Assembly (NCBI GenBank): GCA_022241475.1 | Contig: JAKOMT010000004.1 | Coordinates: 20,001 to 84,000 of the forward strand | Direction of reading: 5' to 3' | Source of the DNA: Microvirga sp. | GTDB lineage: Bacteria; Pseudomonadota; Alphaproteobacteria; Rhizobiales; Beijerinckiaceae | Length of the DNA: 64,000 nucleotides | In this document: piece by piece, positions 56,856-64,000 of the stretch | Position numbering within the stretch: the first letter of the stretch is position 1 | Layout: the number at the start of each line of letters is the position of its first letter | Notes under the pieces: generated by a model | Seen by the model: only the letters and a program-made list of their open reading frames with translations | What the model was told of the DNA's origin: nothing | Databases searched by the model: none | Program-made: the position numbers and the translations under genes

Positions 56856-58946
56856 ATGAATCAGGCGGTTGCGGGCGCGAGCCCGGCATCGGGAGGGCGG
56901 CGCGGCCTCGAAATGGGTTTCGCCGTGGGGGTCGTCTTGATCCTCATGATCCTGTTCCTGCCGATCCCGCCGATCCTGATCGACCTCGGACTCGCCATCT
57001 CGATCGCGCTGTCGGTGCTGATCCTGATGGTCGCCCTGTGGATCAGCAAGCCGCTCGAATTCTCCGCCTTCCCGACGGTGCTTCTGCTCGCCACGATGCT
57101 GCGGCTCGCGCTCAACGTGGCGACGACGCGCGTCATTCTCTCCGAGGGACCCTCGGGCGAGGGGGCGGCGGGCCACATCATCGAGGGTTTCGCCAACCTC
57201 GTGATGAGCGGCGATTTCGTCATCGGCGTCATCGTCTTCGTCATCCTCGTCACGGTGAACTTCCTCGTCATCACCAAGGGCGCGACGCGCATCGCCGAGG
57301 TCGGCGCGCGCTTCACCCTCGACGCCATCCCCGGCAAGCAGATGGCGATCGACGCCGATCTGTCGGCGGGCGTCATCGACGAGAAGGAGGCGCAGCGGCG
57401 CCGTCGCGAGCTCGAGGAGGAAAGCTCCTTCTTCGGCGCCATGGACGGCGCCTCGAAATTCGTGCGCGGCGACGCCATCGCCGGCATCATCATCACGGCC
57501 GTGAACCTCTTCGGCGGCATCGTCATCGGCACGACGCGCCACGGCATGTCGCTCGGCGACGCGGCGGACGTGTTCACACGGCTCTCCGTCGGCGACGGCC
57601 TCGTCACCCAGATCCCGGCGCTCGTCGTGGCGCTCGCGGCGGGTTTGCTCGTTTCGAAGGGCGGCAACAAGGGCGCGGCCGAGCAGGCCGTGCTCGGGCA
57701 GCTCGGCGGCTATCCCCGCGCGCTGGTCGTGTCGGCCTCGGTGATGGGATTGCTCGCGCTCACGCCGGGATTGCCGACCCTGCCGCTCGCGGCGCTCGCC
57801 ATGCTGCTCGGCTTCGTCGCCTGGGCCGCGCCGCGCAAGAAGGCGCGGGAGGAGGCGCGCGTGGCGGCTCTGGCGCAGGAGGCTGACGTCCGCGAGCAGG
57901 AGGAGACGCGCGACTCGGTCAAGGAATCGCTCAAGACCGCCGAGATCGAGCTGACGCTCGGAAAACAGCTCTCGGCCGAACTCCTCACCGCCCGCAACGA
58001 ACTCGCCGCCCGCGTGGGCAAGATGCGCCGGAAGTTCGCGCGGCAGTACGGTTTCGTCGTGCCCGAGATCAAGCTCTCCGATTCGCTGACGCTCGCGCCC
58101 AAGAGCTATGAGATCCGCATCCACGGCACCGCCGTCGCGACGGGAGAATTGCGGGTGGGCGAGGTCCTCGTCATCACCGGCGAAGCGGGCAAGCCCGACG
58201 TGCCCGGCGATCCCGTGCGCGAACCCGCCTTCGGCATGAACGCGGTCTGGGTGTCGGAGAGCTACGCGGCCGAGGTCAAGCGCGAGGGCTTCACCCCCGT
58301 CGACATCGTCTCGGTGCTGCTCACGCACCTCTCCGAGACGATCCGCAACAATCTGCCGCATCTCCTCTCCTACAAGGACATGCGGGCGCTGCTCGACCGG
58401 CTCGACCCGGAATACAAGCGCCTGATCGACGACATCTGTCCCTCGCAGATCAGCTATTCGGGCCTGCAGGGCGTGCTCAAGCTCCTGCTCGCCGAGCGAG
58501 TCTCGATCCGCAACCTGCATCTCATCCTCGAGGCCATCGCCGAGATCGCGCCGCATGTCCGCCGCTCCGAGCAGGTCGTCGAGCACGTGCGCATGCGCAT
58601 CGCGCAGCAGATCTGCGGCGATCTCACGGAGGGCATGGCTCTGAAGGTGCTGCGGCTCGGCACGCGCTGGGACCTCGCCTTTCATCAGGCCGTCAAACGC
58701 GACGGCAAGGGCGAGGTCGTCGAATTCGACATCGATCCCCGCCAGCTCGAGGAATTCGGCGCCGCCGCCTCGACCGCGATCCGCGAGCGCATGCGCGAGG
58801 GCCACAACTTCGCTCTCGTCACCGCGCCGGAGGCGAGGCCGTACGTCCGCATGGTGATCGAGCGCCTGTTCGCGACGCTGCCGGTGCTCTCGCACGTGGA
58901 GATCCCGCGCGGCGTCGAGATCGAGACCCTGGGCTCCATCTCGTGA
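56856..58946 (+). CDS. flhA: Flagellar export gate protein FlhA
   Basis: A 696-residue protein of the flagellar type III export gate. Eight membrane helices fill the first 310 residues. The conserved FHIPEP-region block [30 protein letters not shown] (about 143-172) is intact. The large cytoplasmic domain (about 360-696) carries [27 protein letters not shown], the docking platform for chaperone-substrate complexes. FlhA and type III InvA/YscV proteins are related. The flagellar neighbours (fliR and FlgJ-like) settle the call. fliR overlaps its stop. Confidence 0.95.
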   Translation: MNQAVAGASPASGGRRGLEMGFAVGVVLILMILFLPIPPILIDLGLAISIALSVLILMVALWISKPLEFSAFPTVLLLATMLRLALNVATTRVILSEGPSGEGAAGHIIEGFANLVMSGDFVIGVIVFVILVTVNFLVITKGATRIAEVGARFTLDAIPGKQMAIDADLSAGVIDEKEAQRRRRELEEESSFFGAMDGASKFVRGDAIAGIIITAVNLFGGIVIGTTRHGMSLGDAADVFTRLSVGDGLVTQIPALVVALAAGLLVSKGGNKGAAEQAVLGQLGGYPRALVVSASVMGLLALTPGLPTLPLAALAMLLGFVAWAAPRKKAREEARVAALAQEADVREQEETRDSVKESLKTAEIELTLGKQLSAELLTARNELAARVGKMRRKFARQYGFVVPEIKLSDSLTLAPKSYEIRIHGTAVATGELRVGEVLVITGEAGKPDVPGDPVREPAFGMNAVWVSESYAAEVKREGFTPVDIVSVLLTHLSETIRNNLPHLLSYKDMRALLDRLDPEYKRLIDDICPSQISYSGLQGVLKLLLAERVSIRNLHLILEAIAEIAPHVRRSEQVVEHVRMRIAQQICGDLTEGMALKVLRLGTRWDLAFHQAVKRDGKGEVVEFDIDPRQLEEFGAAASTAIRERMREGHNFALVTAPEARPYVRMVIERLFATLPVLSHVEIPRGVEIETLGSIS

Positions 58947-59710
58947 GCGCCTGGGCTTCGGTCTGGGCGCCCGAGGCCATCCTGACGGCCTTCATCGTCT
59001 TTTGCCGCGTCGGGGCCTGCCTGATGATCATGCCGGGCTTCTCCTCGGCGCGCATTCCGACGCAGGTCAGGCTCTTCGTCGTGCTGGGAGTCTCGCTCGC
59101 CCTGACCCCCATCGTCGCCCCGACGCTCGGGCCGCTCGTCGCGGGCGCCGATCTCTCGCGCGTCGTCCTGCTGATCGTCACCGAATCGCTCGTCGGGGCG
59201 CAGATCGGCCTCGTCGGGCGTCTGTTCTTCCTCGCTTTGCAGACGATGGGGCACGCCATCGCCATGTTCATGGGCTTCGGCATGTTGGCCGGCGTCTCCA
59301 TCGACGAGCCCGAGCCGGTGCCGGCGCTGACCACTCTGATCATGACGACGGCGACGGCGCTCCTGTTCATCACCGACCAGCACTGGGAAGTGATCCGCGG
59401 CCTCGTCGGCTCCTACACGGTGATGCCGCCGGTCGACGGCTTGTCGGCGCGGCTCGGACTCGTGCGCCTCGTCGACGGCTTGTCGGCCGCCTTCGCGCTG
59501 TGTCTCCAGATCGCGGCCCCGTTCCTCGTCTTCTCCTTCGTGATGAACCTCGCCTTCGGGATCACGAACAAGTTCATTCCCCAGATCCCGGTCTATTTCC
59601 TGTCGCTGCCGATCATGCTGATCGGCGGATTGTTCGTCTTCTACTTCCTGTCGGGCGACATGTTCGCCTTGTTTTCGAGCCGCTTCGGCGCCTGGCTGAT
59701 CGGAGGCTGA
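58943..59710 (+). CDS. fliR: Flagellar export apparatus protein FliR
   Basis: A 255-residue membrane protein of the FliPQR export gate with six hydrophobic stretches. [27 protein letters not shown] (about 20-46) and the C-terminal [26 protein letters not shown] are typical. GTG start overlaps the flhA stop (GTGA), so translation is coupled. Confidence 0.93.
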   Translation: MSAWASVWAPEAILTAFIVFCRVGACLMIMPGFSSARIPTQVRLFVVLGVSLALTPIVAPTLGPLVAGADLSRVVLLIVTESLVGAQIGLVGRLFFLALQTMGHAIAMFMGFGMLAGVSIDEPEPVPALTTLIMTTATALLFITDQHWEVIRGLVGSYTVMPPVDGLSARLGLVRLVDGLSAAFALCLQIAAPFLVFSFVMNLAFGITNKFIPQIPVYFLSLPIMLIGGLFVFYFLSGDMFALFSSRFGAWLIGG

Positions 59711-59713
59711 GCA

Positions 59714-60121
59714 ATGAGCGAAAGACGCGACCGCCTGAAATCGCTGAAGCGGATCGAGGCCGTCCAGAAGCAGCGCCACCGCCTGGAGGAATGGCGGATG
59801 GTGCGCGCGCGCGCCGAGGAGGCCGACCTTCGCGCCGCGCAAAAAGCCGTGCTCGACGCGCTGAACGCCGATCACCCGCTGCATGGATTGTTTCTCGCGG
59901 GGCTCGGAAACCGCGTCGGCGCCCTCGGCCGCGCCGTGGAGGAGGCCGAACGACGCTCCGCCCGGCAGAGCGCGCTCGCCCTCGAACAGGCGCGGCGGCT
60001 CGAAGTCGCCGAGAAATTCGTCCGCGAGGCGGGGCGAGACGTCGGCGAGGAGGAGCGCCGCGAGGCGTTCCTGGATTATCTCGACCAGTTCGCTCCCGGC
60101 GACGGCGCAAGCCTGACGTAA
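59714..60121 (+). CDS. FliJ-like coiled-coil protein
   Basis: A 135-residue, highly charged protein predicted to be two long helices (about 2-50 and 68-115), resembling FliJ, the stalk protein linking the export ATPase to FlhA. Identity is inferred from composition, length and position just after fliR. No unique motif exists in this family. ATG is two bases past the fliR stop region, with GGAGG overlapping that stop. Confidence 0.65.
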   Translation: MSERRDRLKSLKRIEAVQKQRHRLEEWRMVRARAEEADLRAAQKAVLDALNADHPLHGLFLAGLGNRVGALGRAVEEAERRSARQSALALEQARRLEVAEKFVREAGRDVGEEERREAFLDYLDQFAPGDGASLT

Positions 60122-60182
60122 GCGCCGCTTTCTACAAGAGAAGCCTCCCCGGCGAATGCGGGGATCGCGCCGGAGAGGAGCC

Positions 60183-60749
60183 ATGATCAGCCCGTCGACC
60201 GACATCATTCTGGAAGTGGCCCGCGCCGCCGATCCCGGCCGCATGGCCGCCGCGACCGAGAGGCTCGTCGGCTTCGCCGCCGGCGGCGGTCCCGACGCCG
60301 GCGCGTTCGCGCAGGCGCTCGGCGAGGCCGACGGACGCCGCGCGGGGTCGACGCGCTCATTCGATCAGGGCTCGGCGCGCGTCGCGCTCCAGAACCGCGC
60401 GCTCCTGGGACACGCCGCGGATTCGGGGCCGGCGGGCGGCGCGCCCCGCGTCGCCGAGACGCGGGCGCTCACCCCGCATCAGCAATTCGAGGCCTTCGTG
60501 CTGCGCAACTTCGTCGAGACGATGCTGCCCGACGATTCGTCGGCGGCCTTCGGCTCCGGGACGGCGGGCGACATCTGGAAGGGCATGCTCGCGGACAAGA
60601 TCGCCGACGAGATGGCCCGCGCCGGCGGGATCGGCATCGCCGAGCAACTGGCGCGCAGCCATCCGGACGGGGGCGCGGAACGCGGCGAACGCCGTTCCGG
60701 CGACGATGCGCGAAGCGATTTCTTCACCGGCTTCTGGCGCGCGAGCTGA
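60183..60749 (+). CDS. Rod-binding protein (FlgJ N-terminal-domain type)
   Basis: A 188-residue protein. The segment TPHQQFEAFVLRNFVETMLPDDSSAAFGSGTAGDIWKGMLADKIADEMARAGGIGIAEQL (about 104-163) matches the Rod-binding/FlgJ N-domain pattern (FExxxLxxMlk, G....w..ml..qia..la..GGiGla). There is no muramidase domain, as is normal in alphaproteobacteria. The first 100 residues are low-complexity. ATG 60183 has GGAGAGGAG upstream. It helps the rod assemble in the periplasm. Confidence 0.82.
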   Translation: MISPSTDIILEVARAADPGRMAAATERLVGFAAGGGPDAGAFAQALGEADGRRAGSTRSFDQGSARVALQNRALLGHAADSGPAGGAPRVAETRALTPHQQFEAFVLRNFVETMLPDDSSAAFGSGTAGDIWKGMLADKIADEMARAGGIGIAEQLARSHPDGGAERGERRSGDDARSDFFTGFWRAS

Positions 60750-60764
60750 CGAGGGAGACGAGGC

Positions 60765-61253
60765 ATGGCGAAGGCTCAGACCACCGATGAGGGCGATTCC
60801 GACTCGCCCTCCGTCGCCGTGACGGCGGCGCCCGAGATCGCCCGGGTCTTTCCCGCGAGCCCGGCGGCGCGCGCTGCGATCGGGCTGCTCGACCGCCTGG
60901 AAACGCTGCTCGAGGACGAGACGGGCGGGCTGCGGGCCGTGTCGATCGCGGAGATGAAGGATCTCAACCGGCGCAAGAGCCAATGCCTGCTCGAGCTGAC
61001 ACGGGCCTCGCGCGCTCTGGAGGGCCAGGCGCGCGATCCGGATCTCACGGAGCGGATCGCCGCGCTGCAGGGCGCGCTGGGCCGCAATCAGGCGGCGCTC
61101 GGCGTCCATATCGCCGCCGTGCGCGAGATCGCCGCGATCATCGCCGACGCCATCCGCGCGCACGAATCGGACGGCACCTACGCCGATCGCCCGCAATTGC
61201 GCGCCGACGCGCCGTCCGCCGGAACCGAGACGCTCCGGAGCGGAACGCCATGA
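60765..61253 (+). CDS. FlgN-like flagellar export chaperone candidate
   Basis: A 162-residue helical protein. The core (residues 37-150) is three long helices: AIGLLDRLETLLEDETGGLR, IAEMKDLNRRKSQCLLELTRASRAL, and LQGALGRNQAALGVHIAAVREIAAII. The helix 1 pattern (L..LL..E...L) and the N-rich third helix resemble FlgN, chaperone for hook-filament junction proteins. The assignment depends on helix pattern and flagellar context. The stop overlaps the next start (ATGA). Confidence 0.6.
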   Translation: MAKAQTTDEGDSDSPSVAVTAAPEIARVFPASPAARAAIGLLDRLETLLEDETGGLRAVSIAEMKDLNRRKSQCLLELTRASRALEGQARDPDLTERIAALQGALGRNQAALGVHIAAVREIAAIIADAIRAHESDGTYADRPQLRADAPSAGTETLRSGTP

Positions 61254-61702
61254 CGCGCATGGTGCTGGCCGGTTTCTGGATCTGTCTGGTGACCCTCGCC
61301 ACCGGCTATTTCGCCATCGAGCATTTCGCGCGACAGGCCGGAGCCGAGCCCGAAGCGGCCGACTATTTCCGGGGCGTGGCCTACGAGAAGACGCGGCCGA
61401 TCACCGTGCCTATCATCGCCGGCGGCGAGGTCGAGGGATACGTGGTCGCGCAGTTCGTCTACACCGCCGAAACGCGGCGGCTGCGCGATCTCGTCGTGCC
61501 CCCCGACAGCTTCATCGTCGACGAGGCGTTCCACCACATTTTCACGACGACCGAGATCGATTTCCGCAATCTGCGCGCCTTCGACAGCCGCGACTTCCTC
61601 GCCGGCATCGTCGAGAGGGTGAACCGGCGCTTCGACGCGCCCGTGATTCGGGAGCTGCTGGTCGAGGAGCTGAACTTCGTCGACAAGGGTCAGTTGCGCT
61701 GA
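61250..61702 (+). CDS. Flagellar-locus membrane-anchored protein, FliL-like
   Basis: A 150-residue protein with one N-terminal membrane anchor (LAGFWICLVTLATGYFAIE, about 6-24) and a periplasmic domain. The domain has strands and helices ending in FLAGIVERVNRRFDAPVIRELLVEELNFVDKGQLR. That end resembles the FliL/stomatin-like finish (helix then V..V.f..F). No annotation beyond resemblance is possible. It is last in the flhA cluster and translationally coupled to the FlgN-like gene. Confidence 0.55.
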   Translation: MTRMVLAGFWICLVTLATGYFAIEHFARQAGAEPEAADYFRGVAYEKTRPITVPIIAGGEVEGYVVAQFVYTAETRRLRDLVVPPDSFIVDEAFHHIFTTTEIDFRNLRAFDSRDFLAGIVERVNRRFDAPVIRELLVEELNFVDKGQLR

Positions 61703-61715
61703 CGGCGCGCGCCGC

Positions 61716-61973
61716 TCAAAGCAGGCGATCGCGCCCGGTCCGAGGCGAGGGCGCCGCCTCGCGCTCCGCGTAACGAAGGCTCGCCTCGCGCGGGTCGGCC
61801 CGGCGCCGGGCGCGGTAGGCGGGCAGACCGCGGCTGCAGGCGATGAGCTGCGTCACGAACGCGGCATGGCTGCGGACCCGCGCCCCGCCGCCATCCGCCT
61901 CCTCGCTCCCGACGGGGACGAGCGCGCGCGTCTGGCCCTCGATCGGCGGCTGCGGCAACGGATCATTATGCAT
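61716..61973 (-). CDS. Small protein, unknown function, diverging from GGDEF/EAL gene
   Basis: An 85-residue protein, Arg/Ala-rich, soluble. The central AAFVTQLIACSRGLPAYRARRRADPREASLRYAE has a regular helical pattern that I have seen in uncharacterised Rhizobiales proteins. The ATG at 61973 has GGAG about ten bases upstream. It shares a 182-bp divergent promoter region, with a perfect CtrA-type box, with the c-di-GMP gene at 62156. Function unknown. Confidence 0.6.
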   Translation of the reverse strand: MHNDPLPQPPIEGQTRALVPVGSEEADGGGARVRSHAAFVTQLIACSRGLPAYRARRRADPREASLRYAEREAAPSPRTGRDRLL

Positions 61974-62028
61974 GATGTTGAAACTCCGACGGGTTCTCGC
62001 ATCGATCCATGCAATTCGCCGGCCGTCT

Positions 62029-62043
62029 TTAACGCCTCGTTAA
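62029..62043 (+). promoter_or_regulatory. CtrA-type box in divergent promoter region
   Basis: TTAA, seven bases (CGCCTCG), TTAA: a perfect match to the CtrA consensus, followed by the preferred C. It is 113 bases before the GGDEF/EAL start and 56 bases before the small unknown gene on the other strand. A near-match to the EcfG promoter (GGAAC-N16-CGTC, 62084-62108) also lies here. Confidence 0.72.
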
Positions 62044-62155
62044 CCCTCTGATCCGCATCATTTCGGCACAGACGTCCCTCGGCGGAACGGTCGGCCGAGC
62101 CAGTCGTCGCAATCTCTAATTGACGTCCGCGCCAGCGGCGAGAAGGAAGTGGGAC

Positions 62156-63856
62156 ATGTCGGACGACAGGGGCAAGAGGCGCGAAGCCGATTCGGTCTCC
62201 GCCTCGGCGGAACCCGCGCGCGTGTTCGACCCCCGGGCCGTCCTGACCTCGATCGGCGAGGCGATCTACGACTGGAACATCGAAACCGACGCCATCGCCT
62301 GGAGCGCCAACGCCGGCGAGGTGCTGGGCGCGGCGCCGTCGGAGCTGGCGAGCGGCGAGGCCTACGGGCTGCTCGTCGAGGCCGGCAGCGGCATCAGCCG
62401 GAACGAGACGATCACGCTCTCGCGCGGCGTCGATTCGGGCGTCGGCGCGCCCTACCGCACCCGATACGATCTTCGCCTGCCGGACGGGCGGCGGGTCGCC
62501 GTCGAGGATTCCGGGCGGTGGTACGCCGGACCCGCCGGACAGCCCGTCTCGGCTCACGGCGTGGTGCGCGTCGAGGCCGCCGACTCGTCCGCCATGCGGA
62601 CCGGCGACCGCGGCGCCTTTCTCGACTACATCGCCGGCGACGTGATCGAGACCGCCCGCTCCCAGCGGCGCGTCACCATCATGGTCGCCGCGATCGACAA
62701 TCTGGAGCGGATCAACGACGAGGTCGGCTATGACGGCGGTGATCTCGTCATCGAGGAGGTCGCGCGCCGGATTCGTCAGGTCCTGCGCACCCGCGACAAG
62801 GTCGTCCGCTACGCCAGCAACCGCTTCGCCGTCGCGATGATGTCCTGCTCGCCGGAGCAGGCTCCGATCGCCGCGATGCGACTGCGCGATGCGGTGTCGG
62901 CGACGCCTGTCGCGACCGCCGCCGGCGCCTTCCCGGTGATGATGCGGATCGGGGCGGCCTGCGCCCCGGAGCACGCGCGCGACGCGGCGTCGCTGATGCG
63001 CCGCGCCGAAGACGCGCTCGCCCGCGCGAAGGACGCGCCGCACGCGCCGCTGGTCATGCACGATCTCAAATGCGAGGCGCGGCTGCGGGCCGAGCCCTCC
63101 ATGTCCGGCCACGAGATCATCGCCGCCCTGAACGAACGCCGGCTCACTTTCGCGCGCCAGCCCGTCGTCTGCGCGCGCACCCGCGAAGTCGCCTTCTGCG
63201 AGGCGCTGGCGCGGCTCGAGCGGCCCGACATGCCCCTGCTCGCCGCAGGCCAGATCGTCCCCTCCGTCGAGCGGGCCGGGCTGATGGGGCTTCTCGACGC
63301 GCGCATGCTCGAATTGTCGACGGCCTGGCTCGCCGCCAATCCGTCCGAACGGCTCTCGATCAACCTGTCGCCCTCGACTCTGGAGCGGCCCGACTGGATG
63401 CTCGCGCTGAAAGCGCATCTGGGCTCGAATCCCGGCGTCGCCGAGCGGCTCATCGTCGAAATCACCGAGACCGCCGCCGTCAGAGACCCGGCGCAGACGA
63501 AAATCCAGCTGGAGACGATGAAGGCGCTCGGCGTCTCCATCGCCATCGACGATTTCGGCGCGGGGCACACCTCCTTCCGCCACCTGCGCAGCTTTCCCGT
63601 CGACATCCTCAAGATCGACGGAGTCTTCGTCCAGAATCTGGCCCGCTCGGCCGACGATCGCTTCTTCGTGCGCACCCTCGTCGAGCTCGCCGTCAATCTC
63701 GGCGTCCGGACCGTCGCCGAATGGGTCGAGGACGAGGAAACCGCGCGGATGCTCGCCGAATGGGGCGTGGATTATCTCCAGGGCGACCATTGCGGGAAGC
63801 CGGCGCTGGCGTCGAAAGCCGCCGCGATTGACGGGCGGCGCAGCGCCGTCGCCTGA
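62156..63856 (+). CDS. c-di-GMP protein: PAS-like, degenerate GGDEF, intact EAL domain
   Basis: A 566-residue cytoplasmic protein. Residues 24-140 form a PAS-like sensor (AIYDWNIETDAIAWSANAGEVLG). The GGDEF domain (about 155-305) has VVRYASNRFAVAM where GGDEF should be (about 216-222), so cyclase activity is unlikely. The EAL domain (about 320-550) keeps FCEALARLERPD, SINLSPSTL, LIVEITETA, AIDDFGAGHTSF, ILKIDGVFV and AEWVEDEE, the metal and general-base residues. A c-di-GMP phosphodiesterase is the best prediction. ATG at 62156 has AAGGAAG upstream. It follows the flagellar cluster, which suggests a motility role. Confidence 0.88.
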   Translation: MSDDRGKRREADSVSASAEPARVFDPRAVLTSIGEAIYDWNIETDAIAWSANAGEVLGAAPSELASGEAYGLLVEAGSGISRNETITLSRGVDSGVGAPYRTRYDLRLPDGRRVAVEDSGRWYAGPAGQPVSAHGVVRVEAADSSAMRTGDRGAFLDYIAGDVIETARSQRRVTIMVAAIDNLERINDEVGYDGGDLVIEEVARRIRQVLRTRDKVVRYASNRFAVAMMSCSPEQAPIAAMRLRDAVSATPVATAAGAFPVMMRIGAACAPEHARDAASLMRRAEDALARAKDAPHAPLVMHDLKCEARLRAEPSMSGHEIIAALNERRLTFARQPVVCARTREVAFCEALARLERPDMPLLAAGQIVPSVERAGLMGLLDARMLELSTAWLAANPSERLSINLSPSTLERPDWMLALKAHLGSNPGVAERLIVEITETAAVRDPAQTKIQLETMKALGVSIAIDDFGAGHTSFRHLRSFPVDILKIDGVFVQNLARSADDRFFVRTLVELAVNLGVRTVAEWVEDEETARMLAEWGVDYLQGDHCGKPALASKAAAIDGRRSAVA

Positions 63857-63914
63857 ACCGGCGGAAGCGCCCGCGCCGCATCCTGGCGGGATGCGCGATG
63901 AGAGGTATGGCGCG

Positions 63915-64000
63915 ATGACCCGGCCCGCCGCCGACCGATCCTCGCTTCTGCGCGCCGGCGCTGGAATCGGCCTCGCCGCCATGCTCTCGCGCGTCCTCGG
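63915..64000 (+). CDS. MurJ/MviN-like lipid II flippase (3' truncated by window end)
   Basis: Only 28 codons are inside the window. The sequence LLRAGAGIGLAAMLSRVLG matches the start of MurJ/MviN proteins (…SRvlGfvRd). MurJ is the membrane flippase for lipid II in peptidoglycan synthesis. The start ATG at 63915 is preceded by AGAGG. The identification rests on these few residues. Confidence 0.55.
   Translation, partial: MTRPAADRSSLLRAGAGIGLAAMLSRVL

Overview
The window is a gene-dense, GC-rich stretch of an alphaproteobacterial chromosome, most likely from the Rhizobiales/Hyphomicrobiales. This placement rests on gene order (ppsR-maf-aroE-coaE-dnaQ facing hemE-hemJ-rho-mnmE-mnmG-rsmG-parA-parB), a perfect CtrA-type box beside hemE, canonical parS sites, GGAAC-N16-CGTT promoters of the alphaproteobacterial EcfG type, an ATP12-type F1 chaperone and a HisKA_2-type sensor kinase. 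I see no insertion sequence, prophage, CRISPR array or tRNA gene. The content is mainly core chromosome.

Layout. 1-2.7 kb: end of an MFS transporter gene, then two small membrane-protein genes diverging from paired EcfG-like promoters, then a SIMPL-domain protein. 2.9-5.9 kb: a solitary polyamine-type binding protein and the glnK-amtB ammonium operon with a sigma-54 promoter. 6.1-14.2 kb: acyl-CoA thioesterase, UbiH-type hydroxylase, RluA-family pseudouridine synthase, S49 peptidase, a small secreted protein, trehalose-phosphatase, a small cytochrome c and a ferric-reductase-like flavocytochrome. 14.3-18.0 kb: dnaQ, coaE, aroE, maf and ppsR, all on the minus strand. 17,956-18,533: a 578 bp intergenic region that I interpret as the chromosomal replication origin. 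18.5-27.3 kb: hemE to parB on the plus strand, with three parS sites at 22.9, 24.9 and 27.9 kb. 27.3-31.5 kb: leuS-lptE-holA on the minus strand.

31.7-36.1 kb: YggS, ccmA-ccmB, a zincin-like protease and rpsA with a strong terminator. 36.2-39.9 kb: an unrecognised protein with an unusually AT-rich control region, glutaminase, a sensor kinase with an apparently non-canonical start, and a Crp-family regulator. 39.9-45.7 kb: dnaX, the SRP RNA gene, a HAD phosphatase, ATP12 chaperone, a PccB-type carboxylase beta subunit and xseB. 45.8-49.1 kb: CoA-transferase, a PLP trans-sulfuration enzyme, TspO and a small beta-helix-like protein. 49.6-53.0 kb: sdhCDAB. 53.1-56.7 kb: Omp19-like lipoprotein, AhpD-like protein, two unknowns and an amidase. 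56.9-61.7 kb: a flagellar export cluster (flhA, fliR, FliJ-like, FlgJ-like, FlgN-like, FliL-like). 61.7-64.0 kb: a small unknown gene diverging from a GGDEF/EAL gene across a perfect CtrA-type box, then the start of a MurJ-like gene cut by the window end.

How the parts fit. The centre is a cell-cycle locus: origin, heme and tRNA-modification genes, and the ParABS partition system. Genes next to the origin are mostly transcribed away from it. CtrA-like boxes lie both at the origin and before the c-di-GMP gene next to the flagellar cluster, which suggests one master regulator linking replication and motility, as in Caulobacter. Start codons were chosen from ribosome-binding sites and family length, so the coordinates given can differ from the longest open frame.
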